Source of the DNA: Blumeriella jaapii
Taxonomy: Eukaryota; Ascomycota; Leotiomycetes; Helotiales; Drepanopezizaceae
Direction of reading: 5' to 3'
Length of the DNA stretch: 64,000 nt
Assembly (NCBI GenBank): GCA_009599575.1
Contig: VWND01000080.1
Span: 372,001-436,000 of the forward strand
The position numbers and the translations under genes were made by a program. This document shows positions 1 to 10,024 of the stretch, one piece after another. The notes beneath the pieces are model-generated. The model ran no database searches. It was not told the DNA's origin and worked only from the letters and a program-made list of their open reading frames with translations. Every line of letters starts with the position of its first letter. The stretch's first letter is position 1.

Positions 1-210
1 CGTCCTCAGCTGGTGATTCAGCGCAGTCACAAAAGGCCTGTTGCGTTCGAGAAGCGCAAGCGCGTACGTCTCCACCAGCATATGTTTTATCAAAAGATCA
101 TAACCAAAGCGACACAGAGTGATCATCTGCGTCTGCGGTCGCAAGTGGCGGCGAAGTTGCACCACGACAGTGGCCACTCTTGTCCTTCTGTCACAACAGA
201 AATAGATTTT

Positions 211-898
211 TTATCTTGTTAACGACATCTGCATCGAAGTTGAATATGCTAGGCAGGAGAGGCGGTGGTTAATCGTTCCGGCAGTAAATAATGCGTGAAT
301 GAATTCGTCTGCGTTGAAGTTGAGATAGACGAGATTCGGTACGGAATTCTGGTCGGGCTCAGTAGCTGGATCGCGGTTACCAGCAACGTGTTGCTTCTCC
401 GTGAGCCATCCATCAAGAGAGATACGGAACATGTGTATCTGCTCTTGGACGAGCTGATAGTGCTTGGCGGCCTCCGTACGCGAACCAACGGTAGCATGGA
501 GAATCGCGGGCTGACAACGCGATTCCAGTGACACTAGAGAGAGGAATAAGGTGAAGTGATAACGGACGTAGGGTGATGGTAGAGCCGATGGGGACGAGGT
601 TGACGGCTTACATACATCCACTAAAAGCCCATAGGTTATGCGCTGTCCGCAATGCCAGTTGGCGACGAATTAGCTCTCGGCATTGAAGCTGACTTACGAT
701 TCTGTTACGGAGCTCGAGTGGCAGGCGAGGGAAGCTTATGAAGGACGCAGGTGCTGATTCTCGCGTCTGCGGAAAAGGAGGCATCGTGAGAGACTCTTTG
801 ACGAGAGAAATCACACTGGCCCATGTTTTTGTGGTTGTTGTTGATATCATGGAAGATGAGCAGCGCTGGAGGAAGGAGCGGTCTTGGTCGATTGACAT
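211..898 (-). CDS. 2EXR domain-containing protein (F-box-like fungal family)
   Basis: Two-exon model of about 201 aa: exon 1 898..616, intron 615..534 (GTATGT...CTCTCTAG, 82 nt, phase 1), exon 2 533..211. Exon 1 carries the family opening FPRLPLELRNRI. After the splice comes SLESRCQPAILHATVGSRTE, which matches the second 2EXR block (PALLHVNRESR-like), then a typical hydrophobic block LVYLNFNADEFI. These fungal proteins are usually 200-350 aa and of unknown function; some members resemble F-box adaptors. I took the ATG at 898 because the only upstream in-frame start is GTG. A further donor near GTTAAC at about 222 could extend the C terminus beyond 211. The splice model is my inference from phase and family conservation. 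Confidence 0.6.
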
Positions 899-2439
899 TG
901 CTAGCGCAGAATTAGGCGAGCTTGGCACATACCTTACTTTAACCTTATCTTCTCAACGATGGAGATCTTCGAACGTATAAAACGTTGTTCAGCAACTTAT
1001 TACCTCCATGCGCTGGTGAGAAAATTGCCGAGTGTTCTGCCCCTTTTCTCTGTTCGAACATGCTTTGTACTGAACTCAAAGTTGGGAAAACTGCCTGCAC
1101 AACCAATCCCAAAGTTTAGAATGATTGAAATCAGGAATGTGCTTTTAGCTGTGAGTAGATGAGCATCAACTGTATCCAGAACGGTCAAGAGTCCACGGAA
1201 ATCACCAGACTGTGATGTCCCCCTCCAGGTTGATGATCTCGGAACTTCAAGTGAAAAAGACTGATGTTGCTCGCTGATCAGGATGGAATCTTGCAAGCTA
1301 ATGAAAGCCCGTTTGCCCTCCACAGAAGGGCAGCATGTTGACATCGCATAGAAGTGGATATTCGAGGTGTTGAAAAGTCACCTGCGGTAGAGGAAGTGGG
1401 TTGGAGCGAAAACGAATTAGCTCCGGCCCGGTTGCGGTCGGACGACCCATCGTTAGACGATGTACTGATACCCATACAGCAGTTTGTGGTTGGCTGATCT
1501 TGAGAAAGTGGGCTTCGATTGAGGCAAAGATTCTGAAATGCAAGTTCCACTGCATAGGCACGCAATCTGCGGACGGCCTGTCCTCGGCTGCATTTGGCCT
1601 GATACTGTATGTCTTACACACAGGTACCTAGGTAGGAAGTGTTTCTTGGTTTTGGTGTATCAGAGGTTTACATCTACCGTATCTGCGATTCGCTCCTGAA
1701 GTGTGTTCTGTGCTCGCTGCTCTTGCCAGCCCATCTCGCCTGAGTTGCAATTCATTATGATCACGACGACATTGTGCAAGCCGCGATTATCGATACCACA
1801 GGTGCTCGCCGTGATACTCACAGATAACGAGCAGATTACTTACGATATCCGAATACCGGTTCCACGAACTACCGTGGAAGAGGCAGGTGAACTGGCTAGC
1901 TGCAGGCTTGGCAGGGGCGGCGAATAAGGCTTCTCGATATACCGCATGTCCCAAGGCGTCTATTAGTAAGAGGTCAGATGTGAGCGATCTCCTTACGTAT
2001 CTACTCTCCCAGTGAATGCTAGGTAGTTGTAACTTGATACGGCACATCCCCACCACCTTCTCGATCCAGACCAGCCAGGACCCATCGAGGCCGCCAAAAC
2101 GCGGCCAAGAAAGAGCGATGCTTGATGAGAATCAAGCATCTTCAAGCTCCGGCCAATGCTTGGCCGCGAACTGCGCGGGGTCAACAAAGCCCGGTACAGG
2201 CCCGAACGGGTAAGAGAGCTGAAGAAGCTGCGAGGGAGTGTGGAGAAAAGCAGGAAGTGCATCACTTACGTAGGAAGAGGCAGGTACTGGACTGGACATG
2301 CCTCAAGTCACTTGATTGAAGTCGATCGTCAGCGCGAGAAGGGGCAGGAGGAAGACGGGCGGAAGACTCGAAGCGGAAAGAGGTAACTGTAGCGGTACGG
2401 TACTGAGTAGGGTGGGTGCATGTAAAAGACGGACGCAGG
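899..2439. other. Intergenic, no supported gene
   Basis: Several minus-strand frames of 90-115 codons lie between 1000 and 2060, but none has a recognisable domain or a convincing splice model. A diverged relic of a gene is possible, for example the minus frames at 1000..1344 and 1787..2056, which contain scattered hydrophobic beta-like segments. I cannot support a call. Confidence 0.4.
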
Positions 2440-2500
2440 TAGACAAGGTAAACAAGATAGACGAGATGACGAGATAGACGAGATAGACGAGATATAAAGC
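2440..2500 (+). promoter_or_regulatory. Sedolisin promoter: AGATAGACG minisatellite followed by TATA-like box
   Basis: A short degenerate repeat of AGATAGACG-type units runs to about 2491 and ends in GATATAAAGC (2491-2500), a TATA-like element about 90 bp upstream of the sedolisin ATG. A pyrimidine-rich stretch (TCCCTTTCCTCTCTCTCAC) and the start context CACAATG follow. Confidence 0.5.
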
Positions 2501-2590
2501 AGGCGTCGCCCTCGTCTCCGTCGCCTGTGGCTTTGCCTACTGCCATCGTCGCCGATTCGGTGCCTTCGCCTCCCTTTCCTCTCTCTCACA

Positions 2591-4366
2591 ATGAAGCTCT
2601 CTCCCGTCGCCCTCCTCGTCGGCGCTGTAGTTGCCACCAGCCAGGAGTACCGTGTGTTCGAGCAACTGAGCACCGCGCCGGAGCCGTGGATTCTGAAGGA
2701 GGATGGGCCGGCCATCGATGCCAACCTGCCCTTCAAGCTTCGCATCCATCTAAAGAACCGCAATGTGAGCTTCTTCCAGCAGAAGGTGCTGGACATCAGC
2801 ACGCCCGACCATGCCTCCTATGGCCGCCATCTCGGGCGTGAAGAGGTCAATGCCATGGTTGCACCCTCGGAGGACTCCTTTACGCGGGTTCTCCAGTGGC
2901 TCGAGTCGTACAATCTGACCTCCGAGGCCAAGACGGAGAACGATTGGGTTGTGGTCAGTACGACGATCGGGACGGTGGAGACCCTCCTCGAGACCAAGTA
3001 CCAGATGTTCGAGAACACCAAGTCGGGCAAGACGGCTGCTCGCACCCTGGCGTACAGTCTCCCAGCGGCTCTCCACCAATACGTCGACATTGTGGCCCCG
3101 ACCATCAAGTTCAGCGCCCCCGTGCCTCAACTATCCACCATTGTCAAGGACTTTGACGCGCCAGCTGATATCAAGAAGGTAGCCACGGCTGCCGATATCC
3201 ATGATGGTCTCGACACAGTCGCTTGCAACTCCTCGACCACGCCAGATTGTCTCAAGGCTCTGTACAAGTTCAAGCACTTCCGTGGCTCGCGCCGGAACGG
3301 CAACAAGATTGCCTTGGCCGGTTTCCTCGAGGAGTATGCCCAGCATGACGACCTCGCCCAGTTCTTGACGACCTACGTGCCAGGCACATATGGTGCCGAG
3401 GCTGACTTCACTCAGGTGTTGATCAACGGCGGTCTCAACACCCAAGACGTCACGGGTGGTCCCCAGAGCATCGTCGAAGCAAACCTCGACATCCAGTATG
3501 GTCTCGGCCTCGCCTATCCCACGCCCGCCATCTACTTCTCAACCGGCGGTCGTCCTCCTGAGACAGTAGACTACGAGCTCGACAACGAGCCCTATCTCGA
3601 GTTCCTCACCTACCTGCTCGCTCAGGACTCCATCCCCCAAACGATTTCTATATCATATGGGGACAACGAGTGGGGTGTTCCCGCCAGCTACGCCTCGACC
3701 GTCTGCGACCTCTTTGCCCAGGTCGCTGCCCGCGGTGTCACCGTTCTCGCCTCGTCCGGCGACTCGGGCTCTGGCGACAACTGCACCTCTACCAATCCCA
3801 ACAAGCTCCTCTACACCCCGGCGTTCCCGGCTTCCTGCCCCTGGGTCACGGCCGTGGGAGCAACGCGCTACGTCGCCCCTGAGCAAGCCGTCTCCTTCTC
3901 CGGCGGCGGATTCTCCGACTTCTTCGCGCGGCCTTCGTGGCAAAACGCGGCCGTCTCTTCCTGGCTGGAGACCAAGGCCGACCCGGCCTTCACGAAATAC
4001 TTCAACGTCTCGGGGCGCGCTTACCCGGATGTCGCAGCTCAGGGCGTCTACTTCCACACCATCATCACGGGGGCCGACCAGCTTGTGTCGGGCACCAGCG
4101 CGTCAGCGCCAGCGTTCGCGGCCATCGTGGCCCTGCTGAACGGCGACCGCATCTCCAACGGGCTGGCACCCTTTGGGTTTCTGAACCCGTGGCTGTATTC
4201 CAAAGGTGTGAGCGGGCTTGTTGATATTGTGCTTGGGAAGGGAGATGGATGTGAGCAGGTTCCTGGGAGCGGATTTCCGGCTGTGGAGGGCTGGGATCCC
4301 ATCACGGGATTGGGAACGCCAAATTTTAAAAAGTTGAGGTTGGCGAGTACAGGAATCTCTAGCTAG
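2591..4366 (+). CDS. Secreted sedolisin / tripeptidyl-peptidase-like serine-carboxyl protease (S53)
   Basis: Intronless, 591 aa, a usual length for fungal sedolisins. Residues 1-18 form a signal peptide (hydrophobic core VALLVGAVVA). Residues about 20-170 are the pro-kumamolisin activation domain, and the catalytic S53 domain runs from about 210 to the end. The catalytic residues are visible: Glu296 and Asp300 in EANLDIQYG, Asp391 of the oxyanion hole in SSGDSGSGD, and Ser503 in SGTSASAP. A C-terminal calcium site is suggested by Asp545 (VDIVLGKGDG) and the motif GWDPITGLGTPNF. Enzymes of this family mature by autoprocessing at acid pH outside the cell and release tripeptides or act as endopeptidases. 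Which of the two this enzyme does cannot be read from sequence alone. All key residues are intact, so activity is expected. Confidence 0.95.
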   Translation: MKLSPVALLVGAVVATSQEYRVFEQLSTAPEPWILKEDGPAIDANLPFKLRIHLKNRNVSFFQQKVLDISTPDHASYGRHLGREEVNAMVAPSEDSFTRVLQWLESYNLTSEAKTENDWVVVSTTIGTVETLLETKYQMFENTKSGKTAARTLAYSLPAALHQYVDIVAPTIKFSAPVPQLSTIVKDFDAPADIKKVATAADIHDGLDTVACNSSTTPDCLKALYKFKHFRGSRRNGNKIALAGFLEEYAQHDDLAQFLTTYVPGTYGAEADFTQVLINGGLNTQDVTGGPQSIVEANLDIQYGLGLAYPTPAIYFSTGGRPPETVDYELDNEPYLEFLTYLLAQDSIPQTISISYGDNEWGVPASYASTVCDLFAQVAARGVTVLASSGDSGSGDNCTSTNPNKLLYTPAFPASCPWVTAVGATRYVAPEQAVSFSGGGFSDFFARPSWQNAAVSSWLETKADPAFTKYFNVSGRAYPDVAAQGVYFHTIITGADQLVSGTSASAPAFAAIVALLNGDRISNGLAPFGFLNPWLYSKGVSGLVDIVLGKGDGCEQVPGSGFPAVEGWDPITGLGTPNFKKLRLASTGISS

Positions 4367-4805
4367 TCGGCTGAGTGATGTGAATGTATTTGCGGTTTTG
4401 GGGGATGTAATGAACGAAAAAATGATGGAATAAAAGCTAGATGGCTAGCTTGCTACTGTATACCGTATCAATCAGTCAAACCAGTCATACTAGTAGCTAG
4501 TAACAGCAAAATCTCATCATGAGAACAACATGAACAAACGCTTATCTTGAATCAATCCTCACCTCTACTTCCTCCATTTACCATGCGTGTGAGGTGGGGT
4601 CTTTCTGAAAATCAGTTGTGATGAAAATGACGCTCAGAATAGGTCTCAAAAAAGCATGTACCTTCTCCTGATTCTCGAATGCAAAACTGTTGGTATCAAA
4701 TGATGGCACAGTTAAAGACTACTCCTCGCTTCGTTGTACTGATTCTGTATGGTGAAGAAGCTATTCTAGGTTGGAAACACAGGATGCATTCGAGAAACCT
4801 TGGCG
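4367..4805. other. Intergenic, nothing notable
   Basis: 3' flank of the sedolisin gene. AT-rich, with short GCTAGCTAG-type runs and no recognised feature. Confidence 0.4.
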
Positions 4806-5363
4806 TCACGTGTCAAAAACGTGACTCGCGCTCGAACAAAAACTTGGCCCTCGTAGGACCCGGAGCAAATTCTTACACAGCTCAACGGTTGTTTCAAGAG
4901 TGTTTGGTTCAAGGGCACGAATCTGGGTAGCTTCTGTTGGCAAGTGGTTCCGATTTTGCCTTGAGTCATGTCGACCAAAACCACGCAAAAAAATTAGATA
5001 AAAAATAACGGAAGACCGTCCGTCATATCTTACTGAGTCACCGAAAATTGAGAGCGCAGCCCCGATAACAAACCCATTTCTCCTCCTGATCCGTCGCGCA
5101 ACCTTGTGGTATTCGAAATCGGTGATCTCTCCTCTCAGAAAGGTCTGAAGGACTGTGCTTATCACTTGGCACGCGACAACGGATTGTAGTAAGGAACGAG
5201 GATTCATTCGGGGAATCTCGGGGAAAGACGGCTCACTTTGCCTGATCCTTCCACGCGAAGGCCTGGTTAGATATGAACCGAAGGATTGGCGTGGAGCACG
5301 GGAATGATGGGCACGATAACGATAACCATGATGGTGATGGCGATGGTGATGGTGCTGGTGCAA
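4806..5363 (-). CDS. Hypothetical protein with His-rich N terminus
   Basis: A 185-codon open frame beginning MHQHHHHRHHHHGYRYR, followed by a basic segment and a hydrophobic stretch (GFVIGAALSIFG). I recognise no domain. The only gene-like support is a TATA-type box on the same strand about 60 bp upstream of the ATG. GTAAGA inside the frame may be a splice donor, so the C-terminal half may be wrong. The His-rich start comes from a (GATGGT)n-like run that could equally be a non-coding microsatellite. Confidence 0.3.
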   Translation of the reverse strand: MHQHHHHRHHHHGYRYRAHHSRAPRQSFGSYLTRPSRGRIRQSEPSFPEIPRMNPRSLLQSVVACQVISTVLQTFLRGEITDFEYHKVARRIRRRNGFVIGAALSIFGDSVRYDGRSSVIFYLIFLRGFGRHDSRQNRNHLPTEATQIRALEPNTLETTVELCKNLLRVLRGPSFCSSASHVFDT

Positions 5364-6547
5364 TGAATTGTTTATTTCTCGTTTAGCGCATCGCGAGCTA
5401 GCAACGCGGCCGTTCTGAGCCCTCTTTATAAGGTCGCGCTTGCAATCGTCGAACGATCGGATCCCCCATTATCTCTGGTCATCTTCTCGTGGTTGAAGCT
5501 ACGTTGAAATCCTGGATTCAAGCGCCTGTTAAGTGCAGATCGGAACGATCTACACGTTGCTGTTAAGATTCAGAGAGGAAGTTTGAAATGTATAGTTAAG
5601 AGAAAGCTTTTCGATGATAAGAGGGGCCCCCCACGTGTCGATTGAATCAGATATGACTTCATCAACTCTTGCCACTGGATGGTATCATAGGATCGTAGGG
5701 AGTGTCGCGTGCAGGCACTGACTCGTTGCCTCTCAAAGAGAAAGGAGGTGATTCTAAAGATTATGTTTGTTTACGTCAAGGCGAAGCACAGACAGCAGTT
5801 TGTGCTCCTGGGATTCCCCATGGATGCGGAGACGTGCTAAGCTCAGGAACGTTTACTTACAGTATGTATGTACTGTGCCACCAGAGAAAGAGAGACTTCC
5901 AAGTTTGGTAGCGAAGCAAATGAAGGGCTTGAAGGAGTAGATGGGTTGATTACAAGAGGGCCAATCCAGAGTCTCTTCTATAAAGAGGAGAGGTCTGAGG
6001 AGTGGGTGGATCTATACCCCCTCGCGGAAAGTTGACGATGCCTATTCCTGCGCCGATGCATATCATGAGTCGACGCACCGAGCCCCAAGCCGACGTCGAC
6101 TTGATAAGTCGTGAAGGAATAGTGGGCTGGACAGCTTGTTGTCTTTCCTGATCTTCCTGTGGAGTGGCTTGCTACTCTCACGGCGCGTTGTTGGACTGTG
6201 TTGCATGCTTTCTCTTTCGGGAAGGCCGGGTCGGCCGATGATATATACCTACGGAGGCCTCGGCGAGAATCTGTGGCCTTCATGGGTCCACGATGGAGTC
6301 GCAGACCGTGGGGGTTTGGTCTCCATGTAATATTAAAAGGCCTACAGATGCACACATGTTTCTAGTCTCACCGTCGCTCCTTTGCCCTCTCCCAGTCGGT
6401 CGCTTATTTAATTCAACTCGCCTCGTTAACTTATCACACCTTAGAGCAGGTCTTCGAGTCACCTGCGGAAGGCACCTACGCACTTCAAGTCTTTTCTCCC
6501 AGCCCGTACTTGACCTCTCACATACAGGCCATCCATCAGTCTCGACC
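5364..6547. other. Intergenic and promoter of the cutinase-like gene
   Basis: No supported gene. An in-frame open stretch (6293-6547) precedes the cutinase ATG but reads as leader sequence: it lacks a signal peptide and crosses TATTAAAAGG (6331-6340), a possible TATA-like element about 210 bp upstream, and CTTATTTAATTC near 6403. Confidence 0.4.
5424..5431 (-). promoter_or_regulatory. TATA-like box (TTATAAAG) upstream of hypothetical gene
   Basis: Reading the minus strand, CTTATAAAGAGGG lies about 60 bp before the ATG at 5363. This is the usual spacing for a fungal TATA box. Confidence 0.35.
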
Positions 6548-7387
6548 ATGCAGCTTAGGACTATCCTGCTATCGTCGATCGTTGCAGCCGGCGTGTCGCA
6601 CGCCGCGCCCGCCCACTGGCATCACCTCCCCCGAAACGTTCTCGATATCGTAGCCCTTGATCACCACGACATTCGCATTGACAGTCCATGCCAACCAATT
6701 GCAATCATCTACCACCGAGGAAACGAAGGACGATCCTGGGAGTCCGATCAGCACCTCATCTCGCTATTCTTCTACGAGATATCGCAAAGGGTCGGCATGG
6801 ACGGCTTCTTAATGGAGACATACTTGGAGCAAGACTTCGGCCAACTTCCCAGTGGGGATTTCAAGGGGCCTCACACGGTCGGACCCGCCACGCTTGCATT
6901 CAAGGCCTACTCGATAGCAAGACGGTGTCCCGATACCAAGCTGATACTCGCTGGCTGGGGCCCAGGCGCGGGAGTGCTTCACAAAACGGTCGCCCTCTTG
7001 AAGCCGGACGACGCGAGTAAAATCGTATCTGCGGTGATCACATTCGGCGACCCGTTTATCAATTATCCGTTTGTGAACATCCCACCGGACAGAGTTGTGA
7101 GTTTCTGCCATCCGGAAGATCAAGTGTGTAACGGGGCGGCGCCTACTGTCAACGTACAGCACATGTCATACGGAGTCGCGGTCGCAAAACCGGCCGCCTG
7201 GTTTGCGATCAGAAAGGCTTACGAGCTTCGTGGACTTCCCGGGGACGAGACCCTGGCGCCCGGAGCAATCAACACCTATCTTGACAGCCTGGGCTACCTT
7301 GTACCGTCTAAACTGTCCTCTGATGGGTGGAACTTGGAAAGTCCCGATCAGAGTCCAAATCAGTCGGAAAAAATATCTGTTAAGTGA
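6548..7387 (+). CDS. Cutinase-family protein lacking the nucleophile serine (probable pseudoenzyme)
   Basis: 279 aa, intronless. I chose the ATG at 6548 because MQLRTILLSSIVAAGVSHA is a clear signal peptide. The cutinase fold is shown by four cysteines with family spacing (Cys48, Cys127, Cys187, Cys194), the first strand PIAIIYHRGN, Asp191 in CHPEDQVC and His205 in HMSYG. The nucleophile elbow should read G-Y-S-Q-G-A. Here it is Gly136-Trp-Gly138-Pro139-Gly140-Ala, so the serine position is glycine (GGC) and the neighbouring oxyanion-hole glutamine is proline. Ester hydrolysis by the usual mechanism is therefore not expected. The frame is intact over the whole fold and the disulfides are kept, which suggests selection for a non-catalytic role such as binding or decoy (inference). 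An extra ~60-residue tail follows the catalytic His. Confidence 0.8.
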   Translation: MQLRTILLSSIVAAGVSHAAPAHWHHLPRNVLDIVALDHHDIRIDSPCQPIAIIYHRGNEGRSWESDQHLISLFFYEISQRVGMDGFLMETYLEQDFGQLPSGDFKGPHTVGPATLAFKAYSIARRCPDTKLILAGWGPGAGVLHKTVALLKPDDASKIVSAVITFGDPFINYPFVNIPPDRVVSFCHPEDQVCNGAAPTVNVQHMSYGVAVAKPAAWFAIRKAYELRGLPGDETLAPGAINTYLDSLGYLVPSKLSSDGWNLESPDQSPNQSEKISVK

Positions 7388-8606
7388 GAATCTCAAAACC
7401 ATGTATGCGTATTTCACGAAAAGAAAGTTGTTCCTAGCCTTTTGCAATAAATCTTTTGCTGTGCCGATCTATCAATCTTTTTCACGTTCGTGTGACTCGA
7501 TATCGGGGTGAGCCGTCTCCAGCCTGAGTGACAACGCTTTCAAGTATTCAGTCCGTTCATACTTGTAGAACCTATAACTTGTGGGGAAAGAAGCCTTGTG
7601 TGCACGAGAGTGAAAGTGGAGGAATGTAAACTGATCCATCTTACATAGTAAGCTCTCTCCCTTCCTTCTCTCATAGCAGCCTAGGGAGCTCACTTTCCAA
7701 AAGTTCTTTTCCAAATGTGACCATGTCCCTTGTAGGGGGGCAGGGCTCTTCGTGTAGCGGATTTCTGAGAGTGATCTTTTTCTTAACTACTTCCGGAATT
7801 CACACAACTGTAAAGCTACTTAGCCCAGCACAAGAGATTCAAGGTTAATGATCCCATTAGCATTTGTCAGGTACATAACAACAGTGTGAATGTTTCAAAA
7901 ACATGGATAAAGTGCATTCTAGGTAACGATATTGCTTACTGAATACCAAATTATCCTTGAGAACAGGTGCTCTCACTCCAAGCCCATGCTCGTGAGATTT
8001 CTCGCTTCAAAGTGCCTTCCGGGATCCAACATCCGACCGAATGCTTGCATATCGCGATTTCTTCGTCGTGTCAATCTAGGTCTCTCTCCTCTCCTCTTCT
8101 CCTCTCGCCATCGTCCTTAACCCTCCCATCGCGTCCACATCTTCTTTATCATTCTCCTCCTATTCCCCTACTCCCTCCACGCGCGCAACAGCAACACCCA
8201 AATCCCAGCGTCGGTAACCTCTCTCTCGGTTCGTCGTCATTCCCCTTTCCTCCACTATCTGCATCATACACACACAGCATACACCGTACACCATACACTC
8301 ACTGGACAGGACTTCAGCTCGTCCTCGCTCCCAAGAGTTGATTTTCCAAAGGTCTGACCGCTTAAAAAGGGTTAATGACAATAGAAATAAGAATTCAAGT
8401 CTAGCAGATAGCCAGCTTGCAAAGCTGCAATCCTAACTAAGGCCTTTTAAAAGGCACATAGACGTGCTACGTCAAAGAACGATGATAAAATATAACATAC
8501 TATACATACGATACCAGACACCACGAACCACGAACCACGCACCACGAACCCCCCAAAAAAAGATCAGGCGGGGTTCAGAGTCTAGCCCGCGCGCGCCGGC
8601 TGACGT
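7388..8606. other. Intergenic, no supported gene
   Basis: 3' flank of the cutinase-like gene, then pyrimidine-rich sequence (about 8080-8300, CTCTCCTCTCCTC-type) whose open frames are Ser/Pro/Leu-rich artefacts. A small palindromic element GGCCTTTTAAAAGGC sits near 8441. Confidence 0.4.
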
Positions 8607-9004
8607 GGGGGGCAGGACGGGGGGGTCGGGGGGAAGGGGGAGGGGGGGGAGGGGGGAGGGAGGAGGGAGGAGGGGGGGAGGGGGGAGGGGGTTCTGGGGG
8701 GGGGTTTGGATAAGTATGTGAGTATTTAGTGAGTGAGTTAGTGAGTGAGTGCGTGTCTTTGAGTGAGTGAGTGCGTGAGTCCGTAAGTAAGTGAGTAAGT
8801 AAGTAAGTTGAATAAGTGAATAAATGAATAAATGAGCATGTATCAATCAATCAATCAATCAATCATCCTTAATGATATAATAATATAATACGGCACAGTG
8901 AAAGCCGTTCTGGAGATCATTAAGATGCAGGTTTCCCACCCCCCCCCCCCCCTCCCCCCACCCCTTTAAATAAACCATAAATCAGAAAGAAAGAAAGAAA
9001 GAAA

Positions 9005-9040
<36 letters not shown>

Positions 9041-9042
9041 AA

Positions 9043-9090
<48 letters not shown>

Positions 9091-9093
9091 AAA

Positions 9094-9145
<52 letters not shown>

Positions 9146-9846
9146 AATTCAAAAATGGTGAATACAAAAAAGGCATATATGCTGTATAGTATAATACACA
9201 GTACAGTGCGTATATGAATACAAAAAAGGCTTATATGCTGTACAGTATAATACACAGTACACACAGTATATAAGTATGTAAATATGTAAAGCGAGAACCG
9301 ACGCCGTCGACAACGCTATCACGTGATCACCCCCCCCCCCCACCCCCCATAATTCGACGTATTGAATGTAGCCAGCCTGATCGATGTACAATACAAAACA
9401 GTAATGTACGGTACTGTACATACCACCTACAATACAGTACTGTATCCCGGGTTGTTTGATTCCACGTGGGTGGATAGTAGGCGATTGGGAAGAAGAGCTG
9501 AGTTGGGTTGGGTTGGGTTGAGCTGGTTTGCTTACCAGCCAGTTTTACATACATACATACATAGGTAGGTAGGTACCTACCATACCTACACTCCTACGGA
9601 GCACATCAACCCACCAACCCATCAACCCACCAACCTACCAATCCCCTCAAAAGCCTACGAACCCGTGAGTTCGTGAGCTCGTACATAAGCTCGTGAGTTT
9701 ATGAAACCGACAGACACGTTCGTATAGAAAAAAAAGAAGAAAAAAAAAAAAGAAGAAAAAAAAAGAAGAAAAAAAAGAAAAAAAAAGAAGAAAAAAAAAA
9801 GAAGAAAAAAAAAGAAGAAAAAAAAAAGAAGAAAAAAAAAAAGAAG

Positions 9847-9889
<43 letters not shown>

Positions 9890-9960
9890 AAAGAAGAAAA
9901 AAAAAGAAGAAAAAAAAAAAGAAGAAAAAAAAAAAGAAGAAAAAAAAGAAGAAAAAAAAG
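8607..9960. repeat. Low-complexity block: G-tract, poly-C, (GAAA)n, (A)n-AAGAAG
   Basis: Four strand-biased tracts follow each other. 8607-8708 is almost pure G in runs of 3-9 on the + strand, with G-quadruplex potential. A run of C starts at about 8940. 8984-9147 is (GAAA)n. 9727-9958 is A-rich with AAGAAG interruptions. Between them lie (GTAA)n, (GTGA)n, a further poly-C at 9330, and copies of a sequence beginning GTATATGCTGTA. No gene is present; the poly-Phe and poly-Ser frames on the minus strand are artefacts of these tracts. Confidence 0.85.
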
Positions 9961-10024
9961 GCGGCTATCCAAGCAACCGGCAAACCAATATCCAGGCAAA
10001 CCAACCAATATCCAGGCAGGCAGG

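Noticed and set aside
8464..8850. Open frames over the G-rich tract (Gly/Arg- and Pro-rich)
   Set aside because: Low-complexity translations of a G-only tract; no start context, domain or splice support.
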